Assembly (NCBI GenBank): GCA_002478575.1
Contig: DLOX01000218.1
Span: forward strand, 1,148 to 10,461
Direction of reading: 5' to 3'
Length of the DNA stretch: 9,314 nt
Source of the DNA: Sphingomonadales bacterium UBA7473
GTDB taxonomy: Bacteria; Pseudomonadota; Alphaproteobacteria; Sphingomonadales; Sphingomonadaceae
Every line of letters starts with the position of its first letter. The stretch's first letter is position 1. Made by a program: the position numbers and the translations under genes. Positions 1-5,640 of the stretch are shown here, one piece after another. The notes below the pieces were generated by a model. It worked only from the letters and a program-made list of their open reading frames with translations, was not told the origin of the DNA and searched no databases.

Positions 1-1
1 C

Positions 2-625
2 CAATCGGGCGGTGGCGATTATGCCATTGGCGCTGTGATCCGCCACAATCGCTTGTTCGGCAACCCTTTCGTCACCGAATATGGCGGCCAAGCTGAAGTC
101 GGCTTCCGATCCGGAGATGCCGGACGGGTCGTGGTGCGCGGTGAAGCAGTCTATCAAGACTATGCCAAGACCGGGCTTGGCGCTGCTGGGAAAGGCTGGC
201 GCTTTGATCTGTCAGCCAGTTACGAAAAGCAGCTGAGCGAGAATAGCTTTGTCGCTGCGGGCGCAGCGCTTGAGCTGAAAGACGCTCGGGTCAAAGATTT
301 CGGTTATCGCGGTGGTCGGGTCTTTGCCGCCTATCAAACCGGCGTTGGGAACAAAGGCCATTATTTCAACTTGTCCTCCACACTGCGCTTTGTGGATTTC
401 AAAGACAGTCCGCCGGTGCTGGACAGGAAGGACACGCGCTTTTTCGCCCGCGCCGCTTATGGCCTTCCTGTCACAGACAATGGCCTGAAGCTGGAAGCCG
501 CCATCAACTACACCGTGCGGGGCGTGAACAATCGCGTGACCGTCACTCCGCCACCCGCCTTTGTGATTGGCGTGGCTGACTATCGCAGCTTTGGCGCAGA
601 GATGCGCTTGCTGTGGAAATTCTGA
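2..625 (+). CDS. Outer-membrane beta-barrel protein, C-terminal part (5' end outside window)
   Basis: The reading frame is open from base 2 to the TGA at 623-625, so this is the C-terminal ~207 residues of a longer protein that starts upstream. A GTG at 35 is in frame, but nothing marks it as a start. The residues alternate in the manner of antiparallel beta-strands separated by short turns. The chain ends in an aromatic residue (…RLLWKF), the classic C-terminal signature recognised by the BAM outer-membrane insertion machinery. The organisation resembles the barrel end of TPR-plus-barrel proteins such as the surface lipoprotein assembly modifier (Slam/DUF560) family, but that assignment is a guess because the N-terminal part is missing. 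The FecR-domain gene follows 22 bp downstream on the same strand with its own Shine-Dalgarno, so the two are probably co-transcribed and may work together at the cell surface. Barrel: fairly sure. Family: unsure. Confidence 0.7.
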   Translation, partial: QSGGGDYAIGAVIRHNRLFGNPFVTEYGGQAEVGFRSGDAGRVVVRGEAVYQDYAKTGLGAAGKGWRFDLSASYEKQLSENSFVAAGAALELKDARVKDFGYRGGRVFAAYQTGVGNKGHYFNLSSTLRFVDFKDSPPVLDRKDTRFFARAAYGLPVTDNGLKLEAAINYTVRGVNNRVTVTPPPAFVIGVADYRSFGAEMRLLWKF

Positions 626-647
626 TTGAGCGGGAAAGGATAAAAGT

Positions 648-1532
648 ATGACCAAAAGAGGAATGATCGTGCTTGGCCTGCTGCTCGCAGGATCAGCCAC
701 CATCGGATTGGCGCAATCGCGCCTTGTGGGCATCAATGCTGCCATCCGAAACAGCGTCCAGATTAAACCTGCCGGGGCGACGGCTTTCAGCTCCGCTCGG
801 CTGAAGCAGCGGGTGTCTTTGGGCGACGATATTCAAACCGCTGCATCCAGCGTGCTGCAAATCCTGTTGCTGGATAAGACGACTTTCACCGTCGGCTCCA
901 ACGCGCGGGTGCGGATTGATCGCTTCGTCTATGATCCCGCAAAGGGCGCAAGTGCGGTTGGCGCATCGGTCGCCAAAGGCGCTTTCCGCTTCATGTCAGG
1001 CAAGCCCACGCGCGGGATGCCGGGCCAAAGCAATGTGAACACGCCTATCGGTTCCATCGGCATTCGCGGCACGATTTTTGAAGGCGTTGTAGGAAGCGAT
1101 GCGGCGCGCATTGCTGGCGGAGAAGACGCGGTGGGTCGTGTGGCTTCTGACCCCAACAACGCGACGCTGATCGTGCTGCGTGGCCCCGGCGGTCGGACGC
1201 AAGGCGATGAGAAGGTCGGCGCGATTGATCTAACAATTGATGGAAAGATGGTTGGTCTTGCCCAACCCGGCATGGCGCTCTTTGTGCCCGGCCCGGGCAA
1301 AGCGCCGATTGGCCCCTTCATGCTGTCTGACGATGGCCTGTTGGCGCTTCATGCGCTGCTTCGCACCACGCCCAGCCGCAGGGGATCAAATGCCGTCAAT
1401 GTCGATGGCAGCCCGATTGTGGACCTGATCTTGGAATGCGAAGGCTTCTCCTCCTCCAGCTCCAGTTCGACCGGTGGGCCTATCGCCAGCTCCAGCTCAA
1501 GTTCCGGCGGCGGATGTCGCTCAGGGAATTGA
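648..1532 (+). CDS. Secreted FecR-domain protein with serine-rich C-terminal tail
   Basis: 294 residues. An N-terminal signal peptide (basic MTKR, hydrophobic core to about residue 20, likely cleavage after GLAQ or nearby) exports the protein. No lipobox cysteine is present. Residues ~57-145 form a FecR-type beta-rich domain: 'SLGDDIQTAASS' and 'LLLDKTTFTVGSNARVRID', then 'NTPIGSIGIRGTIFEG' at ~131-146. Classical FecR proteins are inner-membrane anti-sigma regulators, but no sigma factor, TonB receptor or transmembrane anchor is seen here, so this looks like the stand-alone secreted FecR type of unknown function. The tail (268-286) has runs of 7 and 6 serines separated by TGGPIA, then GGG. 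The only two cysteines, C264 and C290, bracket this tail. The start at 648 is set by AAGGA (636-640), 7 nt upstream. The gene sits 22 bp behind the barrel gene, probably as one operon. The FecR domain is secure; the role is unknown. Confidence 0.85.
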   Translation: MTKRGMIVLGLLLAGSATIGLAQSRLVGINAAIRNSVQIKPAGATAFSSARLKQRVSLGDDIQTAASSVLQILLLDKTTFTVGSNARVRIDRFVYDPAKGASAVGASVAKGAFRFMSGKPTRGMPGQSNVNTPIGSIGIRGTIFEGVVGSDAARIAGGEDAVGRVASDPNNATLIVLRGPGGRTQGDEKVGAIDLTIDGKMVGLAQPGMALFVPGPGKAPIGPFMLSDDGLLALHALLRTTPSRRGSNAVNVDGSPIVDLILECEGFSSSSSSSTGGPIASSSSSSGGGCRSGN

Positions 1533-1542
1533 CCGGAAAGCC

Positions 1543-1569
1543 TTGACGGGAAAGCGTGATGCCTTTAAC
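1543..1569 (+). promoter_or_regulatory. Possible rpmB promoter
   Basis: TTGACG (1543-1548) is a good -35 match. TTTAAC (1564-1569) is a partial -10 with a short 15-bp spacer. It lies between fecR and rpmB, where an rpmB promoter is expected. The pairing of the two boxes is weak, and the call rests mainly on position. Confidence 0.3.
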
Positions 1570-1583
1570 AGCTCGCGCTTTCC
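1549..1583 (+). other. Stem-loop in the fecR-rpmB gap
   Basis: GGAAAGCG (1549-1556) pairs perfectly with CGCTTTCC (1576-1583). With one G-U pair and two more base pairs inside, the stem reaches 11 bp around a 13-nt loop. No U-run follows, so it is not a typical intrinsic terminator for fecR. It could end fecR transcription in a Rho-dependent way or structure the rpmB leader. Only the pairing itself is seen. Confidence 0.45.
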
Positions 1584-1615
1584 AAAGTCACTTACACGAA
1601 TCAGGATTTAACATC

Positions 1616-1900
1616 ATGTCGCGGATTTGCGAACTGACCGGCAAGGGCCGTCAGGTGGGTCACAATGTTTCCCACGCCAACAACAAGACCAAGAAGACCT
1701 TTCTGCCCAACCTGCAGAATGTCACTTTGATCTCTGACACGCTGGGCAAAGGCGTGCGTCTGCGCGTGTCTGCCAATGGCCTGCGTTCGGTCGAACATGT
1801 CGGCGGTCTCGACAATTGGTTGAACAAAACCAATGAAGACAAGCTGTCTTTGAAAGCTGCTCGCCTGAAGCGCGAGATTGCCAAGAAAGCTGCTGCTTAA
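1616..1900 (+). CDS. rpmB: 50S ribosomal protein L28
   Basis: 94 residues beginning MSRICELTGKGRQVGHNVSH, the typical L28 start, with the family's 'KTKKTFLPNLQ' and 'VRLRVSANGLRSVEHVGGLD' segments and a lysine/alanine-rich end. L28 is a small basic protein of the large ribosomal subunit that contacts 23S rRNA. The frame is open upstream to an ATG at 1556, but that extension has no L28 counterpart. The start at 1616 matches the family and has AGGA (1603-1606) 9 nt upstream. Length is normal for alphaproteobacterial L28 (just under 100 residues). A hairpin followed by a T-rich run at 1993-2026 probably ends the transcript. The gene stands alone here, not beside rpmG (L33), which is its partner in many other bacteria. 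Identification is secure. Confidence 0.97.
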   Translation: MSRICELTGKGRQVGHNVSHANNKTKKTFLPNLQNVTLISDTLGKGVRLRVSANGLRSVEHVGGLDNWLNKTNEDKLSLKAARLKREIAKKAAA

Positions 1901-1906
1901 TTCAGC

Positions 1907-2016
1907 GTCGTCCCGGACTTGATCCGGGACCCATGCCTCCAAAGTCGAGGCAAGCTTGATATACACAGTTTTGCATTGGCCTTGAGGCATGGACCCCGGA
2001 TCAAGTCCGGGGTGAC
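1907..2016. repeat. Paired palindromic intergenic repeat (33-nt inverted arms, each itself a hairpin)
   Basis: Arms 1907-1939 and 1984-2016 are inverted copies matching at 29 of 33 positions, separated by 44 nt. Each arm also contains a perfect 8-bp hairpin with a 5-nt loop: GTCCCGGA/TCCGGGAC (1910-1930) and ACCCCGGA/TCCGGGGT (1993-2013). The core CCCGGACTTGATCCGGG is of a kind I recognise as recurrent between genes in many alphaproteobacterial genomes; no database was searched. It fills the gap between the convergent rpmB and methyltransferase-like genes. It may be a small non-coding palindromic element and may serve as a transcription barrier. Confidence 0.85.
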
Positions 2017-2026
2017 TGTTCTTTTT
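1993..2026 (+). terminator. Probable rho-independent terminator of rpmB
   Basis: The right arm of the palindromic repeat gives the hairpin ACCCCGGA-tcaag-TCCGGGGT (1993-2013). After five bases a T-rich tract follows (TTCTTTTT, 2019-2026). The U-tract is slightly displaced from the stem, so termination may be moderate. On the minus strand no T-run follows the equivalent hairpin. Confidence 0.55.
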
Positions 2027-2034
2027 CTGACAGA

Positions 2035-3366
2035 CTATTCAGCCGGTGTGGCCTCTGCCGCTCCGGCTTTTTGCTGTGCCTGGTCTTTGAAGAAGCGCCA
2101 GTTCTTCGGCGTCAAATGCCGCGTGATTGGGCCATAGTCAGCCATCCAAGCGCTATAGTCCTTATATTCCTGATTGGCGGAGAGGTGCATTTCCTCGGTC
2201 TTAGCACGCCAATAATAGACGCCTGATACCATGGCGAGGATGGCAGTGTTGCGAATCGCATCGACCATCGAATCGGACGTGACCAAGAAGGGCATGGTCG
2301 ACAGCCACCAGAAAGCGTTCTTCGACAGATAGGCAGGGTGTTTGGTGAAAGCGTAGGGCCCGTTGGTCAGGATGCCGCGATCGGTGAGGTTTGAGAAGCG
2401 GAGACCAAAGACAATTGTCGCCCACGCATAGATGGCGGTGAGGAACACCAGAACCGCACCCATGGCATAAATCAGCGCCGGATAGTCAGCGAGCCAGAAA
2501 TGCCACTCTGCCGTGTTGGGGTGATAGTTGAGCGGGCCATTGTCCCCCATCATGATGAAGGGCGGATAGCAGATGAGCGCCGCGGCCCAGCCCGCCGCGT
2601 AGGGCGTGGCAGAGCGGATATGCGCATCCAAAGGCTTCATCGTCAGCAGATAGCCAACTGTCGCAAAGGCCACATCCAGCACGAACATCAAGTTGATCAG
2701 CCACATGATGGTCATCACGGGATTGATGAACAGCTGAGACAGATCAGCACCGATCACCGACTGGAAGTTGGCCGGCACGATGGAGATCATGAAGGCCAAG
2801 AAAAAGCCCTTCACCGCCCAACTGCGGAAATGGCTGTAAATGGCTTCTTTGTCCCATCCCGGCGTGCCCATGAGCAGCGCGCCCAGATGCCAAGCGCCGT
2901 CCTTCATATATTTGAGTCGGGTATCAACCCAAATGACATAAGGGATAGAAAGTACGAACAAAGGCAGCGCCATGGCTGTGAAAAATTCCATCGCGTTCAG
3001 ATAATTGCCCCGCCAGTAGAAGCGGAAAATGCAGTAAAGCGCTGCGATAATCGCCCAGGTCGCCCAAAGGCCAGCAAGCTTGGTGACAGAGGATTCAAGC
3101 ACTTCCCGCACGGGCTTTGCCGGATTGTCCCAATCCATACCCGTCGTTGGATTGCGGTGGACCTTGTCGACAAAGATTGACCACAGCACCATTGGCACGC
3201 CGCAGAAAATGACATTCATCATCGATGACCATGGGCCATCCATGCCTGTGTAGAGCGCGATGCCCATCCAGATGGAAATGCCCGCAAGTCCAGCCATCCC
3301 GACACCGTTTGACACAGCAGACGAAGGACGAGGCGGCTTTGCGGGCGAAATACTGGCGTCGGTCAT
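2035..3366 (-). CDS. Polytopic membrane protein with ICMT/phospholipid methyltransferase-type C-terminal domain
   Basis: 443 residues from the ATG at 3366. An upstream ATG at 3423 would add 19 residues, but AAGGAAGG (3378-3371) ends 4 nt before the 3366 ATG, which decides the start. The protein has many hydrophobic segments (about 25-42, 50-66, 97-115, 127-147, 185-205, 217-242, 255-272, 296-320, 350-362). Near the C-terminus, 330-350 reads 'RGILTNGPYAFTKHPAYLSKN', followed by 'EE' at 391-392 and 'EYKDY' at 400-404. That is the arrangement of the S-adenosylmethionine-binding C-terminal domain in isoprenylcysteine carboxyl methyltransferases and bacterial phospholipid N-methyltransferases (GPY…HP.Y…, then E…L…EY..Y). 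The family's usual bacterial members are about 200 residues, so some 250 residues of extra membrane domain precede it. The true methyl acceptor is unknown and cannot be read from the sequence. The gene is divergent from mnmA and convergent with rpmB. Upstream, a perfect TTGACA lies at 3423-3418, but no good -10 was found. Confidence 0.75.
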   Translation of the reverse strand: MTDASISPAKPPRPSSAVSNGVGMAGLAGISIWMGIALYTGMDGPWSSMMNVIFCGVPMVLWSIFVDKVHRNPTTGMDWDNPAKPVREVLESSVTKLAGLWATWAIIAALYCIFRFYWRGNYLNAMEFFTAMALPLFVLSIPYVIWVDTRLKYMKDGAWHLGALLMGTPGWDKEAIYSHFRSWAVKGFFLAFMISIVPANFQSVIGADLSQLFINPVMTIMWLINLMFVLDVAFATVGYLLTMKPLDAHIRSATPYAAGWAAALICYPPFIMMGDNGPLNYHPNTAEWHFWLADYPALIYAMGAVLVFLTAIYAWATIVFGLRFSNLTDRGILTNGPYAFTKHPAYLSKNAFWWLSTMPFLVTSDSMVDAIRNTAILAMVSGVYYWRAKTEEMHLSANQEYKDYSAWMADYGPITRHLTPKNWRFFKDQAQQKAGAAEATPAE

Positions 3367-3462
3367 GCGGCCTTCCTTAGCGCAGATATGGTAACTTTTC
3401 CGTGAAGTGCGGCTTTCTGTCAAACTCGCAATTGCTTGAAACTCACGCTATAGGGCTTTTCC

Positions 3463-4566
3463 ATGCTTGATCTGTTTCAATTGGATGGCCCCGCGAAGGC
3501 GCGGCGGATCGTAGTTGCCATGTCTGGCGGCGTCGACAGTTCGGTCGTGGCTGCCCTTGCCGCGCAGTCGGGTGCGGAAGTCATCGGTATCACGCTTCAG
3601 CTTTATGATCATGGTGCGGCCGTCAATCGTGCAGGCAGCTGTTGTGCGGGCAAAGATATTCGCGACGCACGCGCCGTCGCCGACAGACTCGGCTTTGCCC
3701 ATTATGTCTTCGATCATGAAAGCCAGTTTCGCGAAGGCGTGATTGATCATTTTGCCGACGAATATTTGCGCGGCCGGACGCCCATTCCTTGCGTGCGCTG
3801 CAACATGGGCGTGAAATTTACCGACCTGTTCCGGCTTGCAAAGGAGCTTGGCGCGGATTGCTTGGCGACTGGCCATTATGTCCGGCGTGTCGCGGGACTT
3901 GGCCGTGCCGAGCTTCACCGAGCTGCTGACCCTGCCCGAGACCAAAGCTATTTCCTGTTTGCGACAACGCAGGATCAACTGGATTATCTTCGCTTTCCTT
4001 TGGGTGGCTTACCAAAGCCGCAGGTCCGCCAGATCGCTGCTGAGATGGGCTTAGGGGTAGCGGCAAAGCCGGACAGTCAGGATATCTGCTTCGTCCCCAA
4101 CGGCGATTATGCGAGCGTCGTCCGCAAGGTTCGCCCCGAAGCGGAAAGCGATGGCGCAATTGTTGACATGGAAGGCCGAGAGCTTGGCCGCCACAAGGGA
4201 CTGATCCACTATACGGTGGGACAGCGACGCGGCCTTGAAATTGGCGGGCAAGCTGAGCCACTTTATGTGATCCGCTTGGAGCCCGAGGCGCAGCAGGTCG
4301 TCGTTGGGCCAAAGAAGGCGTTGGCCGTCAGCGCCGCGCGCCTGTCTGATCCCAATTGGCTTGATGCCATTGACGGCCGCCCCGTGATGGCCAAGGTCCG
4401 CTCGCTCGCCAAGCCCGCGCCTGCCCGTATGCGCGGCGATTGGCTCTATTTTGAAGCTGAAGAATATGGCGTCGCGCCCGGCCAAGCCGCTGTGCTGTAC
4501 GACGGCGATCGGGTGCTCGGCGGAGCGTGGATCGAGGAAACGCAAGCCGCGATGGCGCATGCCTAA
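3463..4566 (+). CDS. mnmA: tRNA-specific 2-thiouridylase MnmA
   Basis: 367 residues. MnmA uses ATP to adenylate U34 of tRNA-Lys, -Glu and -Gln and transfers persulfide sulfur to form 2-thiouridine, a cytoplasmic step in wobble modification. The N-terminal PP-loop is intact (SGGVDSS, 21-27). The first catalytic cysteine is C113 in 'CVRCN', and the second, persulfide-carrying cysteine is C209 in 'DSQDICF'. The family segment 'LATGHYVR' is at 134-141. 'GRHKGLIHYTVGQRRGL' (242-258) and the following beta-barrel domain to about 365 complete the normal architecture. Length agrees with bacterial MnmA (about 360-390). A 'GSCCAGKDIRDAR' segment (59-71) precedes the active site, as in other alphaproteobacterial copies. 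The ATG at 3463 has AGGG (3452-3455) 7 nt upstream. Divergent from the methyltransferase-like gene with a 96-bp gap. All key residues are present, so it should be active. Confidence 0.97.
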   Translation: MLDLFQLDGPAKARRIVVAMSGGVDSSVVAALAAQSGAEVIGITLQLYDHGAAVNRAGSCCAGKDIRDARAVADRLGFAHYVFDHESQFREGVIDHFADEYLRGRTPIPCVRCNMGVKFTDLFRLAKELGADCLATGHYVRRVAGLGRAELHRAADPARDQSYFLFATTQDQLDYLRFPLGGLPKPQVRQIAAEMGLGVAAKPDSQDICFVPNGDYASVVRKVRPEAESDGAIVDMEGRELGRHKGLIHYTVGQRRGLEIGGQAEPLYVIRLEPEAQQVVVGPKKALAVSAARLSDPNWLDAIDGRPVMAKVRSLAKPAPARMRGDWLYFEAEEYGVAPGQAAVLYDGDRVLGGAWIEETQAAMAHA

Positions 4567-4623
4567 ATTTACGGGATATTCACGGTCAGTGGGCATGGTT
4601 GCGGCCTAAAGTGAGGCTGGCCC

Positions 4624-5151
4624 ATGTTCAAATTTGTCTATGGCACATTGATCTTTGCAACGCTGGTTGCGGTGATGTCGCGTCTTGGCGAGGACAAGGT
4701 GACAACGCACAACATCACTTCGCCCCCGGTGGTCGCAGCCGCTGCAACCGCGCCCAAGGTGGAGGCAAAAAGGGTCGGCAATGGCTATGCTGAAACCACG
4801 TTGGAGCGTTCGCCCGATGGCCATTTCTATGCTGAAATGCGCGTCAATGGCACTCCCGTCACTTTCATGGTAGATACTGGGGCCAGCGTGATTGCCTTGT
4901 CTCGCGCAGATGCGGCGCGGCTGGGCATTTCAACATTGGAAAGCGACTTCACTGATGTCGCCCGCACTGCCAGCGGTGAGGTTGGGTTGAAGCCCATCAT
5001 GCTAGACCGCGTTGCTCTGGGATCTCTAGAGGCCAGCCAAGTCGAAGCCGCAGTCGTCCAACAAGGCCTAGACATTTCTCTGCTGGGCCAAAGCTGGCTG
5101 AGACGCGTGGGCACAGTGAAGATCGAAGGCGACCGGATGATCTTCCGATAG
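4624..5151 (+). CDS. Membrane-anchored retropepsin-like aspartic protease (TIGR02281 type)
   Basis: 175 residues. A single N-terminal hydrophobic segment (about 4-19) anchors or exports the protein, so the protease domain probably faces the periplasm. A flexible Ala/Pro-rich linker (about 31-48) leads to a one-lobe retropepsin fold. 'VNGTPVTFMVDTGASVIALS' (74-93) holds the catalytic DTGAS (84-88, D84). 'ISLLGQSWLRR' (151-161) is the hydrophobic-hydrophobic-Gly motif that closes the active site. Like retroviral proteases, such single-lobe enzymes need to dimerise. Length and layout fit the proteobacterial 'clan AA aspartic protease' family (typically 170-220 residues). Its natural substrate is not known to me. 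The start has GAGG (4613-4616) 7 nt upstream. It lies 57 bp after mnmA on the same strand and may be read with it, with no terminator seen between them. Confidence 0.88.
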   Translation: MFKFVYGTLIFATLVAVMSRLGEDKVTTHNITSPPVVAAAATAPKVEAKRVGNGYAETTLERSPDGHFYAEMRVNGTPVTFMVDTGASVIALSRADAARLGISTLESDFTDVARTASGEVGLKPIMLDRVALGSLEASQVEAAVVQQGLDISLLGQSWLRRVGTVKIEGDRMIFR

Positions 5152-5167
5152 GGACATGTTCAAACTA

Positions 5168-5195
5168 TTGTAAATAGACGACAATGGACTATCTT
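5168..5195 (+). promoter_or_regulatory. Candidate promoter of the NucS-like gene
   Basis: TTGTAA (5168-5173) and TATCTT (5190-5195) are separated by 16 bp and stand 31 nt before the start codon. An ATTGT…ACAAT dyad (5167-5171/5181-5185) overlaps the -35 box. A second inverted repeat, TGTCTC…GAGACA (5195-5200/5212-5217), lies across the expected start of transcription and touches the Shine-Dalgarno. This is pattern-based only. Confidence 0.4.
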
Positions 5196-5226
5196 GTCTC
5201 CGGATTGACCAGAGACAGGGGCCAAT

Positions 5227-5640
5227 ATGCAAGAAGGATCAAAGCGCGTCCGGATCGCCAATCGGATTTTCCAGTATGAAAAGGAATTGAAGGATTCGCT
5301 GCGGCAGCGCCTAGAGCTGGTTGAGCCGGGGTTGAAAGCTGCTGACGGCGGGCGCGAGCGCGAAGTGGCGACGGGCAAGATTGATATCACCGCCGAGGAT
5401 GTGAATGGCAATTATGTCGTCATCGAACTGAAAGCCGGCACCTGCCCCACCGGCGCGCTTGAGCAAGTCCTTGGCTATTCAGCAGACTTGGAGGCTGAAA
5501 CAGGCAAGCCGTGCCGCGCAGTCATTGTTGCTTCGGACTTTCCTCCACGGATCCGCGCCGCTGCCAAGCGCGCCAATGAAGTCTATCTCGTCACTTACCG
5601 GATCGATTCGATGGACGTCTTAAGATCCGCTCCTCAATAG
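5227..5640 (+). CDS. Stand-alone NucS/DUF91-type PD-(D/E)XK nuclease domain
   Basis: 137 residues. The C-terminal nuclease domain of NucS/EndoMS-type enzymes is recognisable: acidic 'GREREV' (42-47), D53 in 'TGKIDITA', then E67 and K69 in 'NYVVIELKAG', and Q80 in 'ALEQVLGYSADL'. This gives the D…ExK…Q series that binds metal and cuts DNA in the PD-(D/E)XK fold. Archaeal and actinobacterial NucS are roughly 220-250 residues and begin with a separate DNA-binding/dimerisation domain. Here only about 35 residues precede the nuclease core, and they look helical and charged (IFQYEKELKDSLRQRLELVE). So this is a short form, and mismatch specificity cannot be assumed. AGGGG (5217-5221) is 5 nt before the ATG. 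Its last 50 bp overlap the end of the opposing beta-lactamase-fold gene. Family: fairly sure; biological role (repair, defence or other): unknown. Confidence 0.8.
   Translation: MQEGSKRVRIANRIFQYEKELKDSLRQRLELVEPGLKAADGGREREVATGKIDITAEDVNGNYVVIELKAGTCPTGALEQVLGYSADLEAETGKPCRAVIVASDFPPRIRAAAKRANEVYLVTYRIDSMDVLRSAPQ

Noticed and set aside
212..745. 177-residue minus-strand frame opposite the barrel gene
   Set aside because: It crosses the barrel-FecR gene boundary, has no recognisable domain, and both opposing genes are supported by features.
648..1532. FecR as anti-sigma factor of an iron-uptake system
   Set aside because: It has a cleavable-type signal peptide instead of a cytoplasmic anti-sigma domain and membrane anchor, and no ECF sigma factor or TonB receptor adjoins.
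1907..2016. Inverted repeats as ends of an insertion sequence
   Set aside because: Only 44 nt lie between the arms, with no transposase and no target duplication visible.
2500..3180. 226-residue open frame on the + strand opposite the methyltransferase-like gene
   Set aside because: Composition is rich in Arg/His/Gln without domains, as expected of the antisense frame of a membrane protein gene. The minus-strand frame has clear motifs and a good Shine-Dalgarno.
3448..4596. Long minus-strand frames opposite mnmA (3448-3978, 3818-4312, 4051-4596)
   Set aside because: Shadows of a gene with complete catalytic motifs; no family resemblance of their own.
5160..5230. LexA box upstream of the NucS-like gene
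   Set aside because: No GTTC-N7-GTTC or GAAC-N7-GAAC was found; the inverted repeats have other sequences.
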